Origin: Methanobacterium_B sp963825335
GTDB taxonomy: Archaea; Methanobacteriota; Methanobacteria; Methanobacteriales; Methanobacteriaceae
Length of the DNA: 64,000 nucleotides
NCBI GenBank assembly: GCA_963825335.1
Contig: CAWGSP010000001.1
Location: 186,001 to 250,000, forward strand
Direction: 5' to 3'
The position numbers were made by a program, and so were the translations under genes. Positions 26,649 through 36,297 of the stretch are shown here, piece after piece. The notes under the pieces were generated by a model. That model did no database searches. It was not told the DNA's origin and worked only from the letters and a program-made list of their open reading frames with translations. How positions within the stretch are numbered: the stretch's first letter is position 1; each line of letters begins with the position of its first letter.

Positions 26649-27895
26649 TTTAAACTCCGAGGATCTTTTATTTCTCCAGATAGTGCTGATGCAGCAACAA
26701 CAGCAGGATTGGCGAGATAAACCTCCGATTCTGGATCTCCCATTCTGCCCAAGAAATTTCTATTGGTTGTGGCTATGCATACTTCATTTGCACCTAAAAC
26801 ACCCATATGTCCGCCAAGACAGGGACCGCATCCCGGATTGCATATTATGGCCCCAGAATCCATGAATATATCGATAAGCCCATTATGAAGTGCTGTTCGA
26901 TATATTTCTGCTGAGGCTGGTATGATTATTAACCTCACATCTTCATGAACACTCTTTCCGTCTAAAACTTCAGATGCCTGAATTAAGTCTTCTAGGCGGC
27001 CGTTTGTACATGAACCTATGAAAGCTTGGTTTATGGTTGTACCTTCAACTCTTGATAATGTTTTGACGTTGTCTACATTATGTGGACAGGCTACTTGTGG
27101 TTCCATATCATCGACTTGGAAATTGTACTCCTTCTCGTAGTTGTAATCTGGATCGGATCGGATAACGTCAAATCCTCGAACATTTCTGTCCTTGAGATAT
27201 TGTAATGTTGCATCGTTGGGTTCCATTATCCCATTTTTTGCTCCGCTCTCTACAACCATGTTGCAGACTGTCATCCTACTGGACACATCCATTCTTTCGA
27301 TGGTGCTACCATGAAATTCTAATGTTTTGTAAGTTGCTCCGTATGTCCCTATTTTCCCTATTATGTTGAGAATTAAGTCTTTGGAAGTGACATATTTACC
27401 TAGTTTTCCTTCTACATTAATTTTATATGCTTCAGGTACTCTGAACCATGTTTTGCCCGTTGCAAAAACGAATGCCATGTCTGTTGCACCGATACCAGTA
27501 GCAAAGGCCCCAAATGCCCCGTGAGTACATGTATGTGAATCAGCACCTACAATTACATTTCCAGGTTTTGTGAACCCAAATTCGGGCATTACCTGATGGC
27601 ATATTCCCTCACCATGATTGAAATAATTTTTTATGCCTTGTACTCTTGCAAATTCCTTCGTAACCTTGTGAAATTCTGCTGAACCGATAGTATTAGGGGG
27701 CATGGTATGATCACAGATTATAACTATCTTTTCAGGGTCCCAAACCTTATCAGAAATCTTTTTAAAAGTATTTATTGTTGGGGGTGAAGTACCATCGTGT
27801 GACATGGCCAGATCTACATTAACATCGATAATTTCCCCTGGATGTAATTCATCTCGGCCAGCAGCCCTTGCAAGAATTTTTTCAGTTATGTTCAT
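26630..27895 (-). CDS. hacA: Homoaconitase / isopropylmalate dehydratase large subunit
   Basis: This 421-residue aconitase-family subunit binds a [4Fe-4S] cluster with Cys residues in GSCTNGR (near 297) and NPGCGPCLGGHMG (near 357), and has GADSHTCTHGAFG near 120. Methanogens have two copies, LeuC and the coenzyme-B enzyme HacA (AksD), which dehydrates and rehydrates homocitrate. Position directly after aksA favours HacA, but the sequence alone does not let me rule out LeuC. The small subunit is not in this window. Confidence 0.85.
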   Translation of the reverse strand: MNITEKILARAAGRDELHPGEIIDVNVDLAMSHDGTSPPTINTFKKISDKVWDPEKIVIICDHTMPPNTIGSAEFHKVTKEFARVQGIKNYFNHGEGICHQVMPEFGFTKPGNVIVGADSHTCTHGAFGAFATGIGATDMAFVFATGKTWFRVPEAYKINVEGKLGKYVTSKDLILNIIGKIGTYGATYKTLEFHGSTIERMDVSSRMTVCNMVVESGAKNGIMEPNDATLQYLKDRNVRGFDVIRSDPDYNYEKEYNFQVDDMEPQVACPHNVDNVKTLSRVEGTTINQAFIGSCTNGRLEDLIQASEVLDGKSVHEDVRLIIIPASAEIYRTALHNGLIDIFMDSGAIICNPGCGPCLGGHMGVLGANEVCIATTNRNFLGRMGDPESEVYLANPAVVAASALSGEIKDPRSLKWKKLS

Positions 27896-28008
27896 TGTTT
27901 AAACTATCCTCTTTATAGTTTTTTTAAAGCATTACATGATTTAATCGTGATAATAAAATGTATAAATTTCATAAAATTATTTTTAGATCATCAGTATGCG
28001 AACTATTT

Positions 28009-29196
28009 TTATAATTCGAACGGTCCTCGTACAGATCTAACTATGTGGTTGAAGAGTTCGTCGTTTATGTATCTACCTTCTTCCCTGTTGCTCTTAACCT
28101 GCTCAACAATCTTGCATAATTCATCTCTTGTAACATCTATTCCGCATTCGTTGAGCTTTGCTCTTACTGCTCTGCAACCCGAGTGTTTTCCCAGTACCAG
28201 TTGTCTCTTATGGCCTATTAGTTCGGGTAGGAATGGTTCGTAGGTGAGTGGTTCTTCGATAACAGCGTCAACATGGATTCCTGATTCGTGACGGAATATG
28301 TTTTTACCCACTATAGGTTTATTGTATGGGATCTTCATGTGTGTCATTTCTTGAACAAGATTTGATAGTTCGCATAATTTGCTGATGTCGAAGCCTAAAT
28401 CTATACCGTATATTAATTTTAAAGACATTATCAATTCTTCTAGTGCTGCGTTTCCTGCACGTTCACCTATCCCGTTCACAGTTGTTGAAACAGCATTGGC
28501 TCCTGCAAGTAATCCTGCTATTGAATTTGAGAGAGCCATTCCAAAATCATTGTGGCAGTGGAGTGCAATTTCAGCTTTTACTTCTGATCTGATTTCCCTA
28601 ACAAGGTAATCCATTCCGTAAGGACTTATTGCTCCTACAGTATCTGCTATATGTACCCGGTCAACACCGAAATCGTCTGCCTTTTTGTATATTGTTTTAA
28701 GGAAGTCAAGGTCTGTTCTGGTTGCATCCTCAGCAGAGAAGGCTACAAAAAGCCCGTGATCCTTAGCGTGTTGGATCGAGTTCATACAGACATTTAAGAT
28801 TTCTTCACGAGACATTTTTATTTTGTGTTTTAAGTGAAGATCCGATGTGGACATGAAGGTTATTATACCGTCTACATCACAATCAATGGCTGTGTCAATA
28901 TCTGATTTTTTGGTACGGGACAGCACGAGTATTTGTGCGTCCAGATCTTCTTTGACTATGGCCTTGATAGACCTCTTTTCCTCGTTGGAAACAACTGGGA
29001 ATCCTGCTTCAATTTGATGAATTCCGATTTCATCAAGTTTTTTCGCTATTTTAAGTTTTTCTGGAGTCCTCAAGCAAACGCCTGGTGTCTGTTCACCATC
29101 TCTCAGCGTTGTATCATACACGGTTATCTTTTCTGGAAATTTTAACTTGACTTCTTTATTATACGGGCTTACAAAATATTTCAATCGATTTCCCAC
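28009..29196 (-). CDS. aksA: Homocitrate synthase AksA
   Basis: AksA condenses 2-oxoglutarate and its longer homologues with acetyl-CoA to extend the coenzyme B side chain. The 395-residue protein lacks the C-terminal regulatory domain of LeuA or CimA (about 500 residues), which supports AksA. It has VYDTTLRDGEQTPGV near residue 25 (Arg and Asp of the active site), the metal ligands in HCHNDFGMA near 205, and NGIGERAGNAALEE. The C-terminal region RHESGIHVDAV is typical of the DRE-TIM family. It heads the minus-strand group aksA-hacA-DUF98-fen. Confidence 0.87.
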   Translation of the reverse strand: MGNRLKYFVSPYNKEVKLKFPEKITVYDTTLRDGEQTPGVCLRTPEKLKIAKKLDEIGIHQIEAGFPVVSNEEKRSIKAIVKEDLDAQILVLSRTKKSDIDTAIDCDVDGIITFMSTSDLHLKHKIKMSREEILNVCMNSIQHAKDHGLFVAFSAEDATRTDLDFLKTIYKKADDFGVDRVHIADTVGAISPYGMDYLVREIRSEVKAEIALHCHNDFGMALSNSIAGLLAGANAVSTTVNGIGERAGNAALEELIMSLKLIYGIDLGFDISKLCELSNLVQEMTHMKIPYNKPIVGKNIFRHESGIHVDAVIEEPLTYEPFLPELIGHKRQLVLGKHSGCRAVRAKLNECGIDVTRDELCKIVEQVKSNREEGRYINDELFNHIVRSVRGPFEL

Positions 29197-29525
29197 CTAA
29201 TTTATTTTTTAAATAAATAAAACATCTATTAAATTTTATGCAACGGATTTTTAGAAAATTTTTATTATTAAAATAATTTTTGAAACATTGAATATCGAAT
29301 ATAGATGATCTAGTCTTCTTTAAATTATTATAGTTGTTATTCGATTATCCTATTAATTTTTTTATTCACACTTGTTGATCAATAATTTTATATCTATATA
29401 CTTTTCCATTTATTCTTTCTTGGATTCGATTGTAGATGCTGAAAGGTTATTTTATTGCTTTGAGATTAGAGATTATTTTTTTTGGAAAATGATTCTTTTT
29501 TTAATTATTCTGGATATTTAAACGG
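29197..29525. other. Non-coding interval upstream of aksA
   Basis: About 330 bases of AT-rich DNA. It should contain the aksA promoter on the minus strand and the end of the CYTH operon. I see no ORF, repeat or strong stem. Confidence 0.4.
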
Positions 29526-30068
29526 CTATTCATGTAAATCCATTAATTCAAGGTAGGATCTTCGCTCAAACCCGTCTTCTATTCCCAGTTTTTTATAAAT
29601 TTCAAATATCTGATTCACAGATTCACTTGTATCCTCGCCTTCAAGAGCTGATTTCTCTATTTCAACGAATTTACCCACCCCATATACTGTATCGAGTGTT
29701 ATTATAAACTCATCAAGGTTGTATATCTCCCTGTCTTTTTTCACTTCTGCGGCAGGGTAAAAACCTATATTTTCAAGTATTAGAGTCATATTATGACTAT
29801 CAGATACATCAACCTCGATCTCTTTCCGTGTTTTGCTCACATCATCCATCTTAGCCCCTTTGTATGTGAGTATGAACCGTTTTTTATCATTTTCTGGAAT
29901 TTCCCTTATTCTCAATGCTTCATCTGTTTTGGCAAAGTCTTTGTGATCTGAGTTGAAATATACATCGTGTTGATGCTCGTTATCTATTCTTTTGGCCCCT
30001 ATTTGAATCAGATTCTTTTCAACATCCTCAAAATTTTTTACACTTGCTTTAACTTCGACTTCTATCAA
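29526..30068 (-). CDS. CYTH-domain protein (class IV adenylate cyclase/thiamine triphosphatase-like)
   Basis: CYTH enzymes act on triphosphates inside a beta-tunnel. The protein, about 180 residues, starts M-I-E-V-E-V-K-A, the E-x-E-x-K signature, if a TTG at 30068 is used; GGGGAT lies nine bases before it, whereas it abuts the GTG at 30077. Further tunnel residues are EALRIREI, RFILTYKG, KTRKEIEVDV and FVEIEKSALEGE. This is the CyaB-like group common in methanogens; the product (cAMP, thiamine or polyphosphate hydrolysis) is unknown. It follows a coiled-coil gene by 39-48 bases. Confidence 0.82.
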   Translation of the reverse strand: MIEVEVKASVKNFEDVEKNLIQIGAKRIDNEHQHDVYFNSDHKDFAKTDEALRIREIPENDKKRFILTYKGAKMDDVSKTRKEIEVDVSDSHNMTLILENIGFYPAAEVKKDREIYNLDEFIITLDTVYGVGKFVEIEKSALEGEDTSESVNQIFEIYKKLGIEDGFERRSYLELMDLHE

Positions 30069-30116
30069 ACATGTCACATCCCCAGTTTTGATAATTAAAA
30101 AAAAATTTTAAATCAT

Positions 30117-30524
30117 TCACCCAACCCGTCTTTGGATGGATTGCTCTATGTAATACTTGGAATTTTCGATCTGATCCAGATAATCATCTATAGTATTTTC
30201 AACCACATCGTAGGTAGCAATTGTGAGATTTCTTTCTTTAATGACCTTTTTCTTTTCTTGAACGATTTTAGTCACGGATTTCTTCCTTTTGAATAGTCCT
30301 GATTTTTCTTTTCCAGATTGATCAATTCCTTGTAATTTGGTCATGTATTCAAGGCGTATCCTTCTTATATCTGAACGAACATTGTAACGAATCTTGATCA
30401 GGATCTTTTCAATTTCTTTTATTTCGTTCAGTGTGAACATGGCATCGTCGATGGTAGAGACATTAACTTCCATACCTTCTATGCCTAATTCGAATATCTG
30501 TTTACGGTATTGTTTAGGGCCCAT
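30117..30524 (-). CDS. Hypothetical coiled-coil protein
   Basis: I do not recognise this 135-residue protein. It is almost wholly helical and rich in charged residues, with basic stretch LFKRKKSVTKIVQEKKKVIK in the middle and heptad-like spacing before and after. There is no signal peptide or membrane segment. GGGAAGATC precedes the ATG. It shares a probable transcript with the CYTH gene downstream. A structural or scaffold role is possible, but nothing in the sequence decides it. Confidence 0.6.
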   Translation of the reverse strand: MGPKQYRKQIFELGIEGMEVNVSTIDDAMFTLNEIKEIEKILIKIRYNVRSDIRRIRLEYMTKLQGIDQSGKEKSGLFKRKKSVTKIVQEKKKVIKERNLTIATYDVVENTIDDYLDQIENSKYYIEQSIQRRVG

Positions 30525-30933
30525 ATTTAGATCTTCCCAATTAATTTAAAAGTAAAAATATTTTTTTCATCATTATACCCCTTTAAATGATCATAATATT
30601 GATTTCTAGTATTGATTATTATATTATATAATTGTGATGATTTGGTGGTAAAAAAAATTCGAAGTTTAGATGTTTATTGCAGAAAATTCCATATTAATCA
30701 TAATTGATAACTAGTATCCGAAAATAATCTAAGTTTTAATATGATAAAATACAATTAAATAACTCTTGATCCAATATCCAGATAAAAATTTATTTAAATA
30801 TATTATGAAAGATATTATAACATATAAAATGGATAATTAGACTCACCTTTATATAAGTTGGATGATTAATTAACAATTTATAGAATGTTAAAATAAATTC
30901 TGATTATAAATTAAATACATCTGGAGGAAATTT
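30525..30933. promoter_or_regulatory. tbp upstream region with TATA box
   Basis: A 409-base AT-rich gap lies between the divergent coiled-coil gene and tbp. TTTATATAA at 30848-30856 is a strong TATA element that would give a tbp transcript from about 30880 with a leader near 50 bases. TGGAGGAAA precedes the tbp ATG. Several further TATA-like stretches make the rest uninterpretable. Confidence 0.6.
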
Positions 30934-31479
30934 ATGACAACTGTAGAAATTAAAGTTGAAAACATCGTGGCTTCTGCTGCACTTGGAAAGTCGTTAGACC
31001 TTCCCCAAGTAGCCCCTGCCCTTGAGGGAGTGGAATATAATTCAGAACAATTCCCGGGACTTGTTTACAAACTTAAAGAACCAAAAACCGCAGCACTCAT
31101 ATTTGGGTCTGGTAAACTAGTATGTACCGGTGCTAAGTCAATAGAAGACTCGAAAAAAGCTATTCACATAGCCGTAGATAAAATGAGACAGCTTGACGCT
31201 GAAATTCCCCACGAATTTGAGATTAAAATCCAAAATATAGTTGCTTCAGCAAACCTTGGGAAAACCCTAAACTTAGAATCTGTTGCTCTGGACCTGGAAA
31301 ATACAGAATACGAACCGGAACAATTCCCAGGACTTGTTTACAGATTAGATGACCCTAAAGTTGTTTTACTATTATTCGGCTCAGGGAAAGTTGTTTGTAC
31401 AGGTGCAAAAAGCTTTGAAGATGCTCAACTCGGCGTAGAAAAGACCAAAGAACGACTAGCTGAACTGGATTTGATATAA
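30934..31479 (+). CDS. tbp: TATA-box-binding protein
   Basis: TBP nucleates archaeal transcription by bending the TATA box. The 181-residue protein is two tandem repeats of about 90 residues, each with the sequence ENIVASA or QNIVASA near its start, EQFPGLVY in the middle (the intercalating Phe region) and FGSGK-VCTGAKS near its end. The repeats are unusually alike, as in other archaeal TBPs. The C-terminus is not acidic, unlike some archaeal TBPs. A 34-base gap leads to the next gene, which is probably cotranscribed. Confidence 0.97.
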   Translation: MTTVEIKVENIVASAALGKSLDLPQVAPALEGVEYNSEQFPGLVYKLKEPKTAALIFGSGKLVCTGAKSIEDSKKAIHIAVDKMRQLDAEIPHEFEIKIQNIVASANLGKTLNLESVALDLENTEYEPEQFPGLVYRLDDPKVVLLLFGSGKVVCTGAKSFEDAQLGVEKTKERLAELDLI

Positions 31480-31513
31480 TTTTATACATTAATCTATTAT
31501 ACTCGGTGATCTT

Positions 31514-33229
31514 TTGATTAAACTCATAGCATTTGATCTTGATAACGTTCTTATTGATGGAGAAGCCATAGATGAAATAGGCAAATTAGTAGGCGTTGAA
31601 GCAAAAATCTCAGAAATAACTAAAAAAGCAATGGAAGGAGATTTGGCTTTTGAAGCATCCCTCAAGGAGAGGGTAGCCTTGTTAAAAGGTACCTCGGTTG
31701 AAGAGATAAAAAAAGTTGTTTATAACATTCCCTTAATGGAAGGGGCCAAGGAAACCATAACAGAACTCAAAAAAAGAGGATATAAAATTGCAACCATAAC
31801 CGGAAGTTTTGAAATCATCGCAAACCGGATGAAAGACGATCTCGGTTTGGATTACGCATTTTCAAATGTTCTCCATGAGGAAGAGGGAAAATTAACAGGA
31901 GAAGTAAGCGGCCCCCTTGTAACTGGTTCAAAGGCCGAAATCCTGAAGGAGATAATGAAAATGGAAAAAATACACGCAGAAGAATCTGCAGCAGTTGGTG
32001 ACGGAGCAAACGATGTGTCGATGATTGAAGAATCAGGTTTAGGAATAGCATTTAATGCAAAACCAATTCTAAAAGAAAAAGCAGACATTGTAGTTGAAAA
32101 AAAGGATTTAAGAGAGCTTCTTGAAGTATTTGAAGCAAAAAAATCCGAAGAAACAACCACAGAAGAAGATATCGTAGAAAAAACTCCAGAATCATCTGAA
32201 AAGTCAGAAAATAAAGAAGAAACATCCACTGAATCCACAGAAGAATCAGCTAAGGAAGAAGAAACATCCACTGAAACTACGGAAGAATCAGCAGTCCAAG
32301 AGGAAAAACCAGCAGAAGAAACCTCAAAAACTAAAGAGGAAAAACCAGCAGAAAAAACATCTCCAGATGTAGAAGCTGAAGTTAAACCTGTAAATCCTGA
32401 CGCTGGAAAAAGTTTTGGTGAGTTGCTCTCAAATAAAAAAGATTTGGAAAAAAGACTCAAACAACTAACAAAAGAACGTGACGACTTAAATGAAAAAGCT
32501 CGCGAATATAAAAAAGTTAGGGATGAGTTAAACACCAGCATAAAAGAAAACTTGGACAAGGCACTCAAGTTCAGAGATGAACGTGACAAGATCAACCAAG
32601 AAGTTCGTAAGTACAAGAAGCTCAGGGATGAAACAAATCAAGAACTCAAGAAGATGGAATATGCCTCTGGAAGAAGAGACATACTCAAAATTCAAGGAGA
32701 AATTGATAAACTTGAGAAAACAATAGAAACCAAAGTTCTTGACATGCGAAAGGAAAATGAACTCGTTAAAAAAGTACAAGACCTCAGTAAAACCCTTTCT
32801 AAAATGCAGGAAGATGAAAAGGTTCAAACTGAAGCAACCGCACTTAAAGAAGTATCTGAAGCTCATCACGCTAAAGTAGTTGAATTCTCCGACAAAGCCC
32901 AAGAAACACATGAAAATATGTTGGAGCACTTCAAAAACATAGATGAAGTAAGAGCACAAGCAGATTTAGCCCACAATCAATTTATCGAAACCCGTGAAAC
33001 AGCCTCTGCAAAACATGAAGAGGTAAAAGCCGTTCTGAATGAAATAAGAAGGAAAAATAAGGGTCTTGACAAAGTCAAAGCCAAAGAACGGAATATGGAG
33101 AGCGAAAAGAGTAAAAAGAAAAATATGGCTGAAAAGGAGATTGCTATAGATATCTTCGAGCGGTTCAAAGAGGGTAAAAAGCTTTCAACAGAAGAACTCA
33201 GACTCCTTCAGAAACATAATATTGTTTGA
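31514..33229 (+). CDS. HAD phosphatase (SerB-like) fused to a coiled-coil domain
   Basis: Residues 1-210 are a phosphoserine-phosphatase-like HAD domain: motif I FDLDNVLIDGE (Asp8 and Asp10), motif II TITGS, a Lys in motif III and motif IV VGDGANDVSM. Residues 215-300 are a low-complexity linker of Glu, Thr, Ser and Lys. Residues 300-571 are a long charged coiled coil resembling the archaeal COG1340 family, ending in LSTEELRLLQKHNIV. The start is TTG with GGTGAT upstream. It follows tbp by 34 bases. Serine synthesis is possible, but the coil suggests another target or a scaffold. Confidence 0.8.
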   Translation: MIKLIAFDLDNVLIDGEAIDEIGKLVGVEAKISEITKKAMEGDLAFEASLKERVALLKGTSVEEIKKVVYNIPLMEGAKETITELKKRGYKIATITGSFEIIANRMKDDLGLDYAFSNVLHEEEGKLTGEVSGPLVTGSKAEILKEIMKMEKIHAEESAAVGDGANDVSMIEESGLGIAFNAKPILKEKADIVVEKKDLRELLEVFEAKKSEETTTEEDIVEKTPESSEKSENKEETSTESTEESAKEEETSTETTEESAVQEEKPAEETSKTKEEKPAEKTSPDVEAEVKPVNPDAGKSFGELLSNKKDLEKRLKQLTKERDDLNEKAREYKKVRDELNTSIKENLDKALKFRDERDKINQEVRKYKKLRDETNQELKKMEYASGRRDILKIQGEIDKLEKTIETKVLDMRKENELVKKVQDLSKTLSKMQEDEKVQTEATALKEVSEAHHAKVVEFSDKAQETHENMLEHFKNIDEVRAQADLAHNQFIETRETASAKHEEVKAVLNEIRRKNKGLDKVKAKERNMESEKSKKKNMAEKEIAIDIFERFKEGKKLSTEELRLLQKHNIV

Positions 33230-33582
33230 TTGTAAATCAAACATTTTCTTTCACTTCTTAAAGATTCTTATTTTTTTTATATTTTATTTAATCAGAACTT
33301 TTTTTACCTGTAATTTTTGTAATGAATTTATAATTAAATTTTAATAATTCAGAATATGGATTGTGTACAAAAATAATAATTTATTTAGAACATTATGTGA
33401 AACTATTCAGAGCGCAGAATTTTTTTGAATATGGTTTAGTTAAACTAAACAAATATTCGATTAAAAATCATAAAAAAAATTTATATAAAGCTTGATTATC
33501 CCATCCGTTCATTTCTATTCTATTGTATGCTCAAAATTTAATGTTGTTCATTGATGATTTCGGACACGGAGTGATTACTTTT
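33230..33582. promoter_or_regulatory. Orphan promoter and palindrome behind rad50
   Basis: This 353-base gap lies between the ends of two convergent genes. It contains GTTTAGTT-A-AACTAAAC (33434-33450), a perfect 8+8 palindrome with a one-base spacer, and 30 bases further TTTATATA (33480-33487), a strong TATA box in an A-rich context. On the plus strand it would start an RNA near 33508-33514, running into the antisense of rad50. The only ORF there is 16 codons (33541-33591). T-tracts after 33229 may end the upstream gene. Confidence 0.45.
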
Positions 33583-36297
33583 TTATTCTGATATTACGGA
33601 TTCTCCTTCTTCCTTTTTTACCCTTATAATATGGTCTGCTGCCTCTTCAATATCGGGATCATGGGTCACAATTATCATCTGGGGAATTATTGACATCTTC
33701 TTTAGTAGCTCTATTAGTTCCTGACGTCGGTAAGCATCAAGATGTATTGTTGGTTCATCAAGCATTATCAACTCTAAATTTCCACCCGACAGTGTCTGTG
33801 TAATTCCAAGTCTTAATGCTAATGCAACTGCAATTTTTTCACCACCACTAATCATGTCAAGATTACTTTCCCCCGAAGGTCCGTACACTGTCACATCATA
33901 ATCCTCGTCCAGTCTTATATCAGAATATTCGAAGTTGAATTTATCAAAGAACTCCCTTGTATTCTGCTCTATCATTGGTCTTGAAATATTCCTAAGATCC
34001 TTCTGAACACCATCTTTGCCATAGATCTCCCTTATATGATCCAACAGTTTAAGAAAATCTTTAAGTTTCCTAATTTCTAACTCAAAGTTTTTATATGATT
34101 CTAGTTTAATTTCAAGACCGTTCAGATAACTATCTAAACCGCTTTCCTTTCCTATTAATCCCTGTTTTCTACCGTTTAAATCAGCGAATTCACCGTTCTT
34201 TAGTTTCAGATCATCTTTGATCCTTCTATGATTTTCCTCGTTGTAGTCCACCTCATTTACATCATGAACATACTTATCGAGTTGTACCTTCTCCTCTTGC
34301 AAGTTTTGGTTGACCTGTTCAATTCTGTTAATCAGATTATATTTTTGATCAACTGCTCCTGATAGCTGCTGATAGGTTTGATTTAGATCCTCAAGGTACT
34401 GTATCTCATTATCCAGATTTTCGACACTACCCTCTGTTGCTTCGATCAAAGATGATATCTGTTCTTTAAGAACATTTTCATCGTCCTCTATAGTTACGAG
34501 CTCGCCCTGTAATTCAACGGGATTTCCAAGTGAATTCAAAGACCCTTCTGCAATCAGATATCTTTCGTACATTGGTTTGATCTCTAGTAATCCTTTCTTT
34601 TTCAGATTTAACAGACAATCCATCTCATCCAAAGTTGAAACTTGTTCTTCTGAATTTTTAATCGCATTTTTAAGGGTCATGAGTTCTTTACGACCTTCTT
34701 CGAGATTTTTAAGTTGTTCCATGAGAAGTTCAATATTTACAGACTGTATATTCTTCTGGTTCAGATCAAGGATCTGTTTTTCAGATATTAGATTCTTCAA
34801 CTCACCTTTCAGCTGCTCCATCCTATTTCTGTTGGTTTCAATCTGGAAAGTATAGTCATTTATGAGCTCGGTCCTTTTATCAGAATCAATAGGAGATTTA
34901 CAAACGGGACATTGGTCTTGAACATTCTCTAATTCGCCTATTGGTTTTTTAATATTGTTATTCTGAATTTCCAGGTTAGATATTTCCTTTTCAATATTAT
35001 TTATTTTGAGTGTTATGATTTCAATCTTATCAGCTAGTTCAGGTTTGGTTGTTTTTATATAGGTTTCCAGTTCCTCAACTACACCATAATTGGTTCCGAT
35101 TTTTTTGTTATATTCCTGTATTACCTTCACAATTTTATTATGGGACAGATTCATCTTTCTGAGTATTTGTTCCCGGTTGTTCTGGTTCTGTTTCATCAGG
35201 TCCCTGGATCCTTGGAATGGTTTTCTTTTATTATCTAAATCCTGTATTTCATCTGATAAGTCGGAATATTCGTTGTAAAATTTTTTATTATCCTCTATAA
35301 CGGTTTCATATTCCCTAATTTTTTCTAAAACATCACTCAAGTGTTTTTTATTTTTTTGTAGCTGTTTTAGATTTTCAAGTGATTGTTTTAATGTCTTTAA
35401 AACTTTTAATTTAGACAATTTTGGTCTGATAACTTTTATTTCATCTTCTTTAAGAGTTATATCAGTTATTTGTTTATTTAGATGGGTTTGATCTAGTTTT
35501 AAATTGTCTATTATCTGTTTTTTAGATTCTATACCGTTTACAGCCCGGTCATATACTGATTTATCATGGTCAAGCGAATTATTTTGTTTATTTATAATTT
35601 CAAGTTCATCATCTATTTTTTGGAGTTTCTGTGATATTTCTTGTATATTTTGATGAATTGTATTCTTTTCATCTTTTTTTGCACTTATTTCATCATTTAG
35701 ACCGTCTAAATCTTCTAGTTTGCCATCTAATTTTATTTTCTTCATTTCATATTCGGTCATTAGTGGGAGCATATTTTTCCATGCTTTTTCAAGGGATTCT
35801 ATTCCTAAAAGTTTCCCAATAACCTGTTTTTTCTCTGATGGTGTTTTATTTACCAGGTTAGCTATTTCGCCCTGCCTAACATAGACCGCATTTAAGAATA
35901 AATCACCGTCCATCTCAAGCAGTGCCTGAACATCATCTGTAACCTGTTTATCACCCATTGAAAGTTGTTGATACCTTTCACCTTCTTTTATCTCTATTTT
36001 GGCCTTTGATGTGCTCTTTCCACGTTCTCTTAGGACTCTGTATGTTCTTCCGTTCGAGGTGAATTCCAGTTCAACAGACATTTTATTTTGTCCAGATGGA
36101 TTTTGCCTGTCAATTCTTATGAGCTGTTCTATCTTTTTGCCTGAATGCTGTTTGAAAAGTGCAAAACTAACAGCTTCAAGGATACTGGACTTTCCAGCAC
36201 CATTATCGCCCATTATTATTGATATACCTGTGTTAAATTCTATTTTAGTATCCCTGTGGGACTTGAAATTTTTTATTGCAATCCTATCAATTATCAT
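33583..36297 (-). CDS. rad50: DNA double-strand break repair ATPase Rad50
   Basis: Rad50 with Mre11 senses and processes DNA ends. The 904-residue protein has an N-terminal Walker A MGDNGAGKSS near residue 35, long coiled coils on both sides of a zinc hook DQCPVCKS near residue 463, and a C-terminal signature ISGGEKIAVALALRLG, Walker B LELIMLDEPTIHLD and VTHDPDIEEA. Length is normal for archaea. The start overlaps the end of mre11 by 11 bases. Confidence 0.97.
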   Translation of the reverse strand: MIIDRIAIKNFKSHRDTKIEFNTGISIIMGDNGAGKSSILEAVSFALFKQHSGKKIEQLIRIDRQNPSGQNKMSVELEFTSNGRTYRVLRERGKSTSKAKIEIKEGERYQQLSMGDKQVTDDVQALLEMDGDLFLNAVYVRQGEIANLVNKTPSEKKQVIGKLLGIESLEKAWKNMLPLMTEYEMKKIKLDGKLEDLDGLNDEISAKKDEKNTIHQNIQEISQKLQKIDDELEIINKQNNSLDHDKSVYDRAVNGIESKKQIIDNLKLDQTHLNKQITDITLKEDEIKVIRPKLSKLKVLKTLKQSLENLKQLQKNKKHLSDVLEKIREYETVIEDNKKFYNEYSDLSDEIQDLDNKRKPFQGSRDLMKQNQNNREQILRKMNLSHNKIVKVIQEYNKKIGTNYGVVEELETYIKTTKPELADKIEIITLKINNIEKEISNLEIQNNNIKKPIGELENVQDQCPVCKSPIDSDKRTELINDYTFQIETNRNRMEQLKGELKNLISEKQILDLNQKNIQSVNIELLMEQLKNLEEGRKELMTLKNAIKNSEEQVSTLDEMDCLLNLKKKGLLEIKPMYERYLIAEGSLNSLGNPVELQGELVTIEDDENVLKEQISSLIEATEGSVENLDNEIQYLEDLNQTYQQLSGAVDQKYNLINRIEQVNQNLQEEKVQLDKYVHDVNEVDYNEENHRRIKDDLKLKNGEFADLNGRKQGLIGKESGLDSYLNGLEIKLESYKNFELEIRKLKDFLKLLDHIREIYGKDGVQKDLRNISRPMIEQNTREFFDKFNFEYSDIRLDEDYDVTVYGPSGESNLDMISGGEKIAVALALRLGITQTLSGGNLELIMLDEPTIHLDAYRRQELIELLKKMSIIPQMIIVTHDPDIEEAADHIIRVKKEEGESVISE

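Noticed and set aside
31852..32616. 254-codon open frame antisense to the phosphatase/coiled-coil gene
   Set aside because: It is the shadow of the Glu/Lys-rich coding strand and gives Ser/Phe-rich nonsense.
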